Shown piece by piece: positions 54,878 to 63,384 of a stretch of DNA of 64,000 nucleotides. Location of the stretch: assembly GCA_964555055.1 (NCBI GenBank), contig CAZKQW010000002.1, positions 124,001 through 188,000 on the forward strand. Direction: 5' to 3'. A program made the position numbers and the translations under genes. Source of the stretch: GCA-016699445 sp964555055 (lineage in GTDB: Bacteria; UBA10199; JACPAL01; GCA-016699445). Every line of letters begins with the position of its first letter. Positions within the stretch are counted from its first letter, which is position 1. The notes under the pieces are model-generated. The model had not been told where the DNA came from, did no database searches, and saw only the letters and a program-made list of their open reading frames with translations.

Positions 54878-56663
54878 ACCACTTCTCCATATCCGTAAAC
54901 GGGACTTCCAGGACCGAAGGCCGGCCATGCGGGCATTGGCCGGCGAAGTTCGTCTTCCTCATTTCGGAGATCAGGGCTTCGATCTCCGGAGTCGTCAAGG
55001 CGTCTCCGGCGCGGACTTGGGCGTGGCAGGCCATGCGCTCCAGGATTTCATGGATCCTTTGATGGAAAGGCGTCAGCTTCTCGACGGACTGGAGGCTGTC
55101 CACCATGTCCTCGATCAGCTCGATGACGTCCGTCCTTTCTAAGAGGGTCGGGAGGCTCCGCAACAGAAACGTATTCCCGCCGAAGTGTTCGATTTCCAAC
55201 CCCACCTGGGCCAAGTCGGGGGCGTATTTCTTGAGGATCTCTCCCTGAGACGGCCGCAAATCGAACGTCCTGGGAATCAAGAGCTGTTGTTTGTGGATGC
55301 CGCCCTCCTCCAACTGGCGCTTCAACTTCTCGAAGCCGATGCGCTCGTGGGCGGCGTGTTGGTCGATAAGGATGAGCTTATCGGAAGTTTCGCAGAGCAG
55401 ATAGGTCTGATGGACTTGCCCAATCACTCGAATCTCATTTCCCACAAAGGAGAGCGGGAGTGATTTTTTGGCGTATGGCGCAGGAGCGAACGAGAATGAA
55501 CCCGAAAAATCGGATTCAGCTCCGGTTTTGGAGGTCGACAGAGGGAGACCGCCAAAACCGTCGAGCTGAACCGATTTTGCAGGGTGAATCGAGTTCGCGG
55601 GCGCAAACGCCAAAAAATCACTCCCGCTGTCCGATCCTCCACTCCCACTCAAAACTTCTTTCCTCTCTTCACTAACCCCTTGAAGGACGTCCCTCAAAGC
55701 GCTCCTCACCAACTCATGAACGAGGTTGGACTGAGCGAATTTCACCTCGCTCTTCGTGGGATGCACGTTCACGTCCACGAAATCCGGTGGGACCGTCAAA
55801 TGGAGGACAACCCAAGGGTAACGGTGGTGCATGAGGAGGTTCTCATAGGCCGCCATCACCGCATGCTGCAGCGTACGGTCTCTCACCATGCGACCATTCA
55901 CGAAAAAGAAAATGGATTTGGACGACGTACTGGTCACCCGGTGGTCGGTGACGTAACCGTACACCGCCATGTCGCCGCGTCGGAAATCGACTTTTCGGGA
56001 AAATTCCGCAATCTCCTCGCCTAAAACGTCCTTGATGCGCCACCGCAGATCGTCCACGGCCGGGGCGTAAAGCTCGGTCTTACCCTGGTGCTTCAAAATG
56101 AACTGAATGTCCGGCCGGCAAAGCGCCATCGACTCCAACCAATTGGAGATATGGGAGAACTCCGTCTCCTTCGACTTCAGGAATTTCAACCGCGCCGGTG
56201 TATTAAAAAAAAGACGTTCGATGGAGATGCGTGTCCCCCGAGTGAGAGGAGAAGCCGAGCGCTTCACGACGCGCCCGCCTTCGATCTCCAGTTTCGAGGC
56301 GATCTCCCCTTCTTGAGCCGACACCGTCTCTAAACCCATGAATGAAATCGCGGCAATGGACGGCATCGCCTCTCCCCGAAAACCCAAAGTCCGGATATTG
56401 AAGAGATCGTCGTCCGAACGGATCTTACTCGTCGCGTGGCGCTGTAAGGCAAGGTCCGCTTCTTCCGCAGTCATGCCGATGCCGTTGTCGAGGATGACGA
56501 TCTTCTTGCGTCCCCCCTCCTCCACATCGACCTGAATCTCGCTGGCCCCCGCGTCGATCGAGTTTTCGACCAACTCTTTGACGACGGAGAACGGCCTCTC
56601 GATCACCTCTCCGGCGGCGATCTTAGAAATCAAATCTTCGGAAAGTTTTTGGATGCGGGACAT
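54861..56663 (-). CDS. mutL: DNA mismatch repair protein MutL
   Basis: About 600 residues from ATG 56663 (AGGAAA upstream); the frame could begin at 56783 but would overlap the plsB leader. ATPase motifs ENSIDAGA, DNGIGM, GFRGEA and TRGTRISIERLFFNTPARLKFLK are present. The C-terminal endonuclease motif DQHAAHERIGFE and the associated ACHAQVRAGD and CPHGRP are present, so this is the nicking type found in bacteria without MutH. It links MutS recognition to strand removal. Confidence 0.95.
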   Translation of the reverse strand: MSRIQKLSEDLISKIAAGEVIERPFSVVKELVENSIDAGASEIQVDVEEGGRKKIVILDNGIGMTAEEADLALQRHATSKIRSDDDLFNIRTLGFRGEAMPSIAAISFMGLETVSAQEGEIASKLEIEGGRVVKRSASPLTRGTRISIERLFFNTPARLKFLKSKETEFSHISNWLESMALCRPDIQFILKHQGKTELYAPAVDDLRWRIKDVLGEEIAEFSRKVDFRRGDMAVYGYVTDHRVTSTSSKSIFFFVNGRMVRDRTLQHAVMAAYENLLMHHRYPWVVLHLTVPPDFVDVNVHPTKSEVKFAQSNLVHELVRSALRDVLQGVSEERKEVLSGSGGSDSGSDFLAFAPANSIHPAKSVQLDGFGGLPLSTSKTGAESDFSGSFSFAPAPYAKKSLPLSFVGNEIRVIGQVHQTYLLCETSDKLILIDQHAAHERIGFEKLKRQLEEGGIHKQQLLIPRTFDLRPSQGEILKKYAPDLAQVGLEIEHFGGNTFLLRSLPTLLERTDVIELIEDMVDSLQSVEKLTPFHQRIHEILERMACHAQVRAGDALTTPEIEALISEMRKTNFAGQCPHGRPSVLEVPFTDMEKWFKRRV

Positions 56664-56777
56664 GAAGCCGATTTCCTGGACCAGCCACCGTCTCCCGTCA
56701 AGAAGATGGAAGTCTATAAAGCTCTTTTTTGTCGTCCAACGGCTTAAACCTTGCTTGATCCAGCGACAAGGATTAGC

Positions 56778-58850
56778 ATGCATCCATTTATGGAACCAGC
56801 CCCCAAGCTTTCAAAGATCTCTCTGATTTCTTCCAATCCCCAGAACACTTCCTCGAAAAACTATCATTTTCCTAAAGATCCGTGGGAAGTGAGGCTTTCG
56901 AGAATGGTGAAACGCTTCGTTTCGCTGACTCTGCGTTTTTGGGGAAACATGCTGAAGGAGATCGAAGCCTATCTTCGCCGTAAATCCAAGCAGTTCCCGC
57001 TTAATCCGCCTAAAGGCCGGCATGCCATCATCAACGCCATCTTGGACCAGCCACCTCACCAGGAATACTTGAAAAAATTTTCTCAAGAAAGCGGGATTGT
57101 GCTTCAAAACGTCGAGCAGACGTTCCGCGACTACCTCTATGAGATATCCGCAGACATGAACTACCTCGCCTTTCCTTTTTGGGACGGCTTGCTGACATGG
57201 GTTTTTGACACGATCTACGAAGGCTTGGTCTTCTCTCAAGAAGCTTTGGATCGCATCCGCTCGACGATCGCGGGCAAGCCGGTGGTTTTCGTTTCCAATC
57301 ACCGCAGCCACATGGACTATCTTATCCTCTCATACATTTTTTACCGCCATCAAATCCCCATGCCCCATATCTGCGCGGGAACGAATCTCAACTTCTGGCC
57401 CCTCGGTCCGATTTTCCGGAAATCCGGAGCTTTCTTCATCCGGCGTTCTTACGAAGGGAATAAGCTCTACGCTTATGCCGTCCAAGCCTACATGGAAGAG
57501 ATGATTCGGGAGAAAAGCTGCCTGGAATTCTTCATCGAAGGAGGGCGCAGCCGCACGGGAAAGATGCTTCCTCCTAAAATGGGTATTTTGTCAGCCATCG
57601 TCCAATCCCATTTAAAAGGAGCGGACGAGGACCTGCTGCTCGTGCCCACATCGGTTAATTACGAATCCGTATTGGAAGAAAAAAATTACATGAACGAACA
57701 ACGGGGAGCCTCCAAAAAGAAGGAATCTTTTTGGGATCTTTTCAGTCTTAAGCAATACCTAAAATCCAAAAAGGGGAAGGTTTACATTGATTTCGGAGAT
57801 CCCCTCTCCTTGAAAGACTTTCTCCGAAAAGAGACGTTTAAGTCGACTGATAAGAAAGAACAAACCAAGGAAACGATCAACGAGTTGGCTTATGAACTCA
57901 CTTACGGCATCAACAAGTCCTCTACGGTAACCACGTCGTCCTTAGTGGCTATGGCTCTTTTGACCAGCGAGAAAAGATCTCTCTCCCAACTCGAAGTGGA
58001 TCAGAAAGTGGATCTTTATCTCGACTATTTGCGCTTCAAAAACTCCCATCTCTCCGAGCCGTTGGAGCGCTATCCCTCGAACGCCGTCCGGGAATCCCTT
58101 AAGCTTTACGAGCGCAGCCACTTGATCCATCATCTGCACGATGACGAAGTGGACGAACCTCTTTACACCGTCCCTAGTGAAAAAAAATTGCTCTTGGACT
58201 ACTATAAAAACACCTCCCTCCATTTCTTCGTCTCCCTTGGGGTCTTATCGACGATACTGCTGTCCGTTCCTCCGCATGGCCAAATCTCGTTCAAGATCGT
58301 CGAGGAGGTCTTCGCCTTTGTCCAAAACCTCTTCCAATACGAATTCATGTTCAGCCGTCGACGTCTTTTAAGGGATCATTTGGAGAAAAATCTCTTCTAC
58401 TTGGAGAAAAAAGAATGGGTCCAGCTCTCCCTCGGTGAAAACGAACATGTGGATAAAGTCACTGTTTTGCCGAGGGGTCATCAAGAGCTTCAGCATTTTT
58501 CGTCGCTCTTAAAGAACTTTTTCGAGGGTTACTTCATCCTTTGGAGGAGCTTGGGCCCTTTGATTTCGCATCGTTGGGAGCAAAGGGAACTTCTCCAATA
58601 TCTCCGTCAAAAAGGCTTAGTGTTGTTCCTAAGGGAGGAGATCTCCAAGGCCGAGGCGGTTAACCAGTCGATTATTCAAAATGCGATCGCCGCGTTTCGA
58701 GACATGGGTTTGTTGAAGGAAGAGAAGGAAGGGTTGGGGAAACGGAAAAAAACTTTTTTTCAAGTCACCCAAACGGATCCCGACCTTGGCAAGAAGCTGG
58801 AATTTTTCCTTAAGCCTCCAGCTGCTGAAAAAATCAGCAAACCGGAATAA
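56778..58850 (+). CDS. plsB: Glycerol-3-phosphate acyltransferase PlsB-like
   Basis: About 690 residues from ATG 56778, which follows AAGGA. It acylates glycerol-3-phosphate at sn-1 in phospholipid synthesis. Acyltransferase motifs: SNHRSHMDY (block I HxxxxD), GAFFIRRSYEG (II), FIEGGRSRTGK (III) and LVPTSVNYES (IV). The length is between E. coli PlsB (about 807) and shorter forms. It is divergent from mutL with 114 bases between starts. A second acyl enzyme (thiolase) follows. Confidence 0.92.
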   Translation: MHPFMEPAPKLSKISLISSNPQNTSSKNYHFPKDPWEVRLSRMVKRFVSLTLRFWGNMLKEIEAYLRRKSKQFPLNPPKGRHAIINAILDQPPHQEYLKKFSQESGIVLQNVEQTFRDYLYEISADMNYLAFPFWDGLLTWVFDTIYEGLVFSQEALDRIRSTIAGKPVVFVSNHRSHMDYLILSYIFYRHQIPMPHICAGTNLNFWPLGPIFRKSGAFFIRRSYEGNKLYAYAVQAYMEEMIREKSCLEFFIEGGRSRTGKMLPPKMGILSAIVQSHLKGADEDLLLVPTSVNYESVLEEKNYMNEQRGASKKKESFWDLFSLKQYLKSKKGKVYIDFGDPLSLKDFLRKETFKSTDKKEQTKETINELAYELTYGINKSSTVTTSSLVAMALLTSEKRSLSQLEVDQKVDLYLDYLRFKNSHLSEPLERYPSNAVRESLKLYERSHLIHHLHDDEVDEPLYTVPSEKKLLLDYYKNTSLHFFVSLGVLSTILLSVPPHGQISFKIVEEVFAFVQNLFQYEFMFSRRRLLRDHLEKNLFYLEKKEWVQLSLGENEHVDKVTVLPRGHQELQHFSSLLKNFFEGYFILWRSLGPLISHRWEQRELLQYLRQKGLVLFLREEISKAEAVNQSIIQNAIAAFRDMGLLKEEKEGLGKRKKTFFQVTQTDPDLGKKLEFFLKPPAAEKISKPE

Positions 58851-58889
58851 CCGCTTAAAATTTCATTGGAAAAATTTTAGAAAAGTCAG

Positions 58890-58910
58890 TTATCCCACGA
58901 GTTATCCACA
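58890..58910 (+). promoter_or_regulatory. Two DnaA-box-like sites before the thiolase gene
   Basis: TTATCCACA at 58902-58910 matches the DnaA consensus exactly, and TTATCCCAC at 58890-58898 is a near match 12 bases before it. They lie in the 134-base gap between plsB and the thiolase. No AT-rich unwinding region or dnaA/dnaN gene is present, so an origin is not supported; they could be a regulatory DnaA site or chance. Confidence 0.3.
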
Positions 58911-58984
58911 GTTTTTGTGAATACCAATCATACGCATGGAACCTGACGGCCCGAGAGGGCTTTCTTAAATAAAGGAGAAAGAAT

Positions 58985-60139
58985 ATGTCGGAAGCTTACA
59001 TTGTCGATGCCGTTCGTACACCGCGCGCGAAAAGAAACGGAAGTCTCGCGCTCACGCATCCCATCGACGTGGCCGTGGCGCCTTTAAAAGCCCTCTTCGA
59101 CCGGAACCGCTTCGACCCGACGCTGGTCGGAGACGTCATTTACGGCTGCGTGAGCCAACGCGGCGAACAGGACAACGTCATCGCCCGCGAGGCCGTGATG
59201 GCCGCCGGTCTGCCGTTGGAGATCCCCGGATATACGTTGAACCGCTTTTGCGGGTCCGGACTCACATCCGTCATCGCGGCGTCCCATGCCTGTATGTCAG
59301 GCCAAGAAGACTTAATGATCGCCGGCGGGGTCGAGCACATGACCCGTGTGCCTATGGATATCAATTTCGACATGACGGGATCTCTCTTGGAAGAGCGTTT
59401 CCCCGTCCTTCCGCATCAGGGCCTATCCGCCGAAATGATCGCGGAACGTTATAAGTTTACCCGTAAAGAATTGGAGGAATTCGCCCTCGAATCCCAAAAA
59501 CGCGCCGCGAAGGCTTGGGAAGAGAACCGGTTTTCCAGAAGCATCGTTCCCGTCTTGGCGAAAAACCAGGAAGGGAAGCGCGTTCCTTTTGAGAAGGATG
59601 AGCACTTGCGCCCCAGCACGACCTTGGAGGGTCTCGCCAACTTGAAGACCGTCTTCAAACCCGACGGCGTCATTACCGCCGGAGTCTCCTCCGGCATCGT
59701 GGACGGCGCGGGAGCCGTCCTGCTTTCCTCGAAAAAGGGCCTGGAAAAATCCGGATTGAAACCCCGCGCCCGTATCGTCGCCACCTCCCAGGTCGGCGAC
59801 GACCCGGTGATCATGCTCTTGGCGCCGATCCCCGTGACGCGCAAGATCTGCCGAAAGGCCGGCATCCCGCTCAAGGACATCGATCTCGTGGAAGTGAACG
59901 AAGCCTTCGCCCCCGTCCCGATGGCCTGGCTCCGCGATTTGAAGGACGAAGGGGCCGATTGGAAGAAGCTCAACGTCAACGGAGGCGCGATCGCCCTCGG
60001 CCATCCCATCGGCGCCACAGGATCGATGCTGGTCGGAACGATCCTGGACGAGCTTGAGAGGACTGACAAACGCTACGGCCTGGTCACCCTGTGTACCGGC
60101 CATGGGATGGCCCCCGCCGTCATCATCGAGCGGCTTTAA
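58985..60139 (+). CDS. Thiolase (acetyl-CoA C-acyltransferase), FadA-like
   Basis: A 384-residue enzyme with AAAGGAG before its ATG. It cleaves 3-ketoacyl-CoA in beta-oxidation, or the reverse. The nucleophilic Cys is in NRFCGSGLTS. NEAFAPVPM and GGAIALGHPIGATG hold the catalytic His. The last active-site block, usually CIGGGxG, here reads CTGHGMA, a real departure that is seen in some thiolases. It converges on the ACC-like gene and overlaps it by 17 bases. Confidence 0.9.
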   Translation: MSEAYIVDAVRTPRAKRNGSLALTHPIDVAVAPLKALFDRNRFDPTLVGDVIYGCVSQRGEQDNVIAREAVMAAGLPLEIPGYTLNRFCGSGLTSVIAASHACMSGQEDLMIAGGVEHMTRVPMDINFDMTGSLLEERFPVLPHQGLSAEMIAERYKFTRKELEEFALESQKRAAKAWEENRFSRSIVPVLAKNQEGKRVPFEKDEHLRPSTTLEGLANLKTVFKPDGVITAGVSSGIVDGAGAVLLSSKKGLEKSGLKPRARIVATSQVGDDPVIMLLAPIPVTRKICRKAGIPLKDIDLVEVNEAFAPVPMAWLRDLKDEGADWKKLNVNGGAIALGHPIGATGSMLVGTILDELERTDKRYGLVTLCTGHGMAPAVIIERL

Positions 60140-62555
60140 CGTGCGTTTGCCTTAATAGATTTAGGGCTGCATCGATCTCGGCGATTTCCTTCGCGACCCT
60201 CGCATCCTGCCTACAAATTTCTTTTTCGCCAGGGCTAAGAGGCCGCACCGGGATGTCTTGCTCTATCCAGGCGCCCGGAGGGATAGCTCCCCCTTTTTTA
60301 AGCCAATTTTGAAAAGCAGCGAGACGGATGAAGACCATTTGCCCGTCGGTTTCCACACACGTCAAAAACCCGCTTGGCATCGGACGGCCAGAACTGATGC
60401 AAAATACTTCAAAATCACCATCCAAAGCATCGGGATGTTTTACGACGATCCTCAAGACATAATGCCCTCCCGCTACCGTCTCGTCGCGCACGGGGATATG
60501 AAAGGTAAACTCGCGTAACCCTAGCTTTTCGTTGGATAAAATCGACCTCTGTTTTCGTATGAATTTCTTGATTAAGTCCACCGCCTCATTCGCTGTGAGC
60601 TCTAAGACCGAAGAAATGCCGATGAATACGGAATTCCAGTTTGGCGCTTGCCCTTGAGCATAAGAGTTTATTTTTCGGTTCAAAGCCAGGATAAGCCGAT
60701 GGAAGCCGGATTCAAAATGAGGGATGGCGATCTCTCCGTCTAACCTTTCTACAAAAGCTGTGGGAATCGTGGCATGTCCGAATACCCGCCGATCCTCTTT
60801 CGCTCTGGCTTCCCCTTCGAAAATATGTGTCGAAGTGTCGGAAAATTTCATATCGCGAGTGAGGTTGAATGAGCTTAAGCGAGGAAGGTCTAGCGTGAAG
60901 TTCTCATAGTCGGCATAATGACGGGATACCTTATTCTCCTCGAAAACAATTATGGGTCGACCGTCTTTATCGACAGGACCGCTAAAAAATTTAGGAATGA
61001 AATGATAAAAATCAGGCCCGGTTTCTCCGCGATCCACGACGAAAGTTACCCTTTCCAATCGTAATAAAGAGGCGGTTTTAGCATAATATTGATCCAACAA
61101 GCCTTTTAAAAAGACTACCCAGTCTTCATGACTATGGAACTCCGACGGCCGCCTCACGACGATTTGAACAATGCCTAATCCTTCAGCTTCTTCCTGTTCT
61201 CGCGCCATCAACATACACTCCTCGACGCGCATTAACGTTTTCCCCAAACCCGTATCATTCACGGAATTGGTGGTTACGGAGATTCGACGCGTGATACCCC
61301 AGATGTCTCGACCCGTACGATCATGAAAAACCATGATCATCGTCTCATCGTCCCATGTGTGAAGGGCGACGGCCATGTGGCGTCCATCCACGGAGCGTCC
61401 CGCCATAAGGTCGCGGATCAAGCGTCGCTCTTCCGCAGGCAAGTGAGGTTCACGGCTTTTTTCCAGGAGATACGGCAACATCGAGCAGCGTTCCGTCATC
61501 AAACAATGCATTAATGCTTTCCACGGCTCCGAAGCCGGAGGAATTTTCGCGAAATCACGGAACATCCCATCCAAGTGCCGTCGACAAACGAGGGCAAGGG
61601 CCGGGTCTCGGGTCGTCCTCATGAGGGTCATGATGTCGGCGAATCGTCCCGCCTCGCCGCCGGGATGAAAGGGAACATGCTGCAAGATTACCTGTCCGTG
61701 TGATTTGTCCCGCGGTCGCTTGCCTCGGACTTCCAGAGAACCATAACCGGCTAAAGGATCTTGCCGCACCGTGATTTCAAACTCCGTCCCGACGAGGAAA
61801 CGAAATCCGTAGTCTGCCTTCACGACTGCATGACGCCCTACAACCTCACGCAAACGTCCTTCCTGGAAACAAAACCCACGCGCAAGGAGCGGGTAAGCTT
61901 CGAGGGTCCCATCCTGCCGTTCGAACATAAGTTGATAAGCCAAGGAGACGTCTTGTCGAAGGCCGTTTTTGAAAGTTTGAGCCAAGAATAGGGTTTGAGG
62001 GCGGCCGTATGCGATCCTCATGACGTGTCTCAAAAAACCATCGTTACCGATGGCCACCGACAATCGCCCTTGGGGGTCGTCCGATTTAAAACCCAAACGC
62101 GCCCTTGCCGCAACATCGCCTCTCAAGTACTCGGCTACGGGACCATGCAATCTTTCTCCATCGTCGTCCTCGACATCCTCGCCTGAAAACAATCGCACCA
62201 ATCGCCGCTCGACTTCTTCCCGATATCCAGGATTGGAGACGATCAGATCGCAGGGGAGCTCTAAAATACTTCCGGTGACTTCACGGGTATGTAAGGAAAC
62301 CAACGGCCAGGGAAAAGGGTAACGATCATTGGCGACTTCTTCCCGAGAGGTGAAGAGAGCCATGTCTCTCGTGAGGCGCATGAAAGCGTCGTATAACTTA
62401 TTCGCATTCAAGCGGAGGGCTCTTGAGACGCCAGATGAGGAAACTTCAGGAGTTAAGGGAGGAGAAGGCAGAAACGCCGCTCCGGTGGGATAGTGCTCAT
62501 ATCTCCATACAAACAACGTGCTCGCTCCAGGTAAGTCATTAGGTGTCAGGAACAT
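60123..62555 (-). CDS. Large protein similar to the central domain of single-chain acetyl-CoA carboxylases
   Basis: About 810 residues from ATG 62555, which is just past the birA stop (TGATATG); the longer frame to 62615 lies inside birA. Residues of about 450 to 740 resemble the non-catalytic central region of eukaryotic-type and myxobacterial acetyl-CoA carboxylases: ERVTFVVDRG, then a YRH-like SRHYADYENFTLDLPRLSSFNL, EDRRVFGHATI, NWNSVFIGISSVLEL. The first 430 residues match nothing I recognise. There is no ATP-grasp, biotinyl lysine (MKM) or carboxyltransferase motif. Translational coupling to biotin ligase gives strong contextual support for a link to biotin-dependent carboxylation. Confidence 0.65.
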   Translation of the reverse strand: MFLTPNDLPGASTLFVWRYEHYPTGAAFLPSPPLTPEVSSSGVSRALRLNANKLYDAFMRLTRDMALFTSREEVANDRYPFPWPLVSLHTREVTGSILELPCDLIVSNPGYREEVERRLVRLFSGEDVEDDDGERLHGPVAEYLRGDVAARARLGFKSDDPQGRLSVAIGNDGFLRHVMRIAYGRPQTLFLAQTFKNGLRQDVSLAYQLMFERQDGTLEAYPLLARGFCFQEGRLREVVGRHAVVKADYGFRFLVGTEFEITVRQDPLAGYGSLEVRGKRPRDKSHGQVILQHVPFHPGGEAGRFADIMTLMRTTRDPALALVCRRHLDGMFRDFAKIPPASEPWKALMHCLMTERCSMLPYLLEKSREPHLPAEERRLIRDLMAGRSVDGRHMAVALHTWDDETMIMVFHDRTGRDIWGITRRISVTTNSVNDTGLGKTLMRVEECMLMAREQEEAEGLGIVQIVVRRPSEFHSHEDWVVFLKGLLDQYYAKTASLLRLERVTFVVDRGETGPDFYHFIPKFFSGPVDKDGRPIIVFEENKVSRHYADYENFTLDLPRLSSFNLTRDMKFSDTSTHIFEGEARAKEDRRVFGHATIPTAFVERLDGEIAIPHFESGFHRLILALNRKINSYAQGQAPNWNSVFIGISSVLELTANEAVDLIKKFIRKQRSILSNEKLGLREFTFHIPVRDETVAGGHYVLRIVVKHPDALDGDFEVFCISSGRPMPSGFLTCVETDGQMVFIRLAAFQNWLKKGGAIPPGAWIEQDIPVRPLSPGEKEICRQDARVAKEIAEIDAALNLLRQTHVKAAR

Positions 62556-62556
62556 A

Positions 62557-63375
62557 TCAGCGAGGTTTGATGGAAACGTCTCCGAAATACACGGGTTGGA
62601 TGCCTTTCCCTTCAAATGATACTTCTAATTTCCCGTCGGGCAGGATCTTGAGGGCTTTCCCAACCCTCGGAGTTTCATCGGATGTTGATTTTGCGGCGAC
62701 GACGACTGTTTGACCCGTTAGCAAATGGTGCTGATTGCAATAAGCTATGGCTTCCCGCGGGCCTTCGACGGAAAACTTACGATACTCCCTCTCTAGCACT
62801 AGTAAGATATCCGCTAAAAGCTGAACTCGGTCCACGGGATGGCCAAGAATCAGCGCCAATGAGCTGACGATTCCACTTAAAGGATCGGGAATCTCCATCC
62901 AATTAACATCGACTCCTATCCCACAAACCACCCATTTAAAGCGACCCGCTTCTAGGGTCGGCTCGATCAGAACACCCGCTATTTTTCGATAGAATCCATC
63001 ACCGCTCACGAAACCTAAGTCATTGGGCCATTTCACTTTCAAATTCTTTCTCAGAGTGCCGGGAATATAACCAGCCACCGCTTCATGAAGACTTTTCGCG
63101 ACCACTAAAGGGAAAGGGGAGAAAGTCTCTGGTGTTTGATTTTTAGGTCTTAAAATCAGGGAAAAATAGAGATTTACCCCTTGAGGAGACTCCCATGTCG
63201 CCTCCGCACGCCCTCTTCCCGACGTTTGGGAATCCGCAATATAGACGGTTCCCTCCTCAGCTCCATGCCTAGCCTGCTCAGCGGCCCAAGTATTGGTGGA
63301 GTTGACCGTATCTCGGTAATAGATCTTTCGTTGAAACCCGTATCCCGTTTGAGCTTCTAAAAACTCACGCGACAT
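62557..63375 (-). CDS. birA: Biotin-[acetyl-CoA-carboxylase] ligase (monofunctional)
   Basis: A 272-residue protein. It attaches biotin to the carboxylase biotin carrier protein. The catalytic motif is SQTSGRGRAEATW (GRGR) and the conserved lysine is in LKVKWPNDLGFVSGDG. There is no N-terminal helix-turn-helix, so it is a non-regulatory form. ATG 63375 lies 9 bases after the preceding gene, with GAGG upstream. Its product stop is followed at once by the carboxylase-like gene. Confidence 0.92.
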   Translation of the reverse strand: MSREFLEAQTGYGFQRKIYYRDTVNSTNTWAAEQARHGAEEGTVYIADSQTSGRGRAEATWESPQGVNLYFSLILRPKNQTPETFSPFPLVVAKSLHEAVAGYIPGTLRKNLKVKWPNDLGFVSGDGFYRKIAGVLIEPTLEAGRFKWVVCGIGVDVNWMEIPDPLSGIVSSLALILGHPVDRVQLLADILLVLEREYRKFSVEGPREAIAYCNQHHLLTGQTVVVAAKSTSDETPRVGKALKILPDGKLEVSFEGKGIQPVYFGDVSIKPR

Positions 63376-63384
63376 AAGCTTGCC

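Noticed and set aside
58942..58968. GCCCGAGAGGGC hairpin as a terminator for plsB
   Set aside because: The stem has only four base pairs and a short broken T-run, so it is too weak to call.
59423..60103. Minus-strand 226- and 206-codon frames opposite the thiolase gene
   Set aside because: The plus frame has all thiolase active-site motifs; the opposite frames have none.
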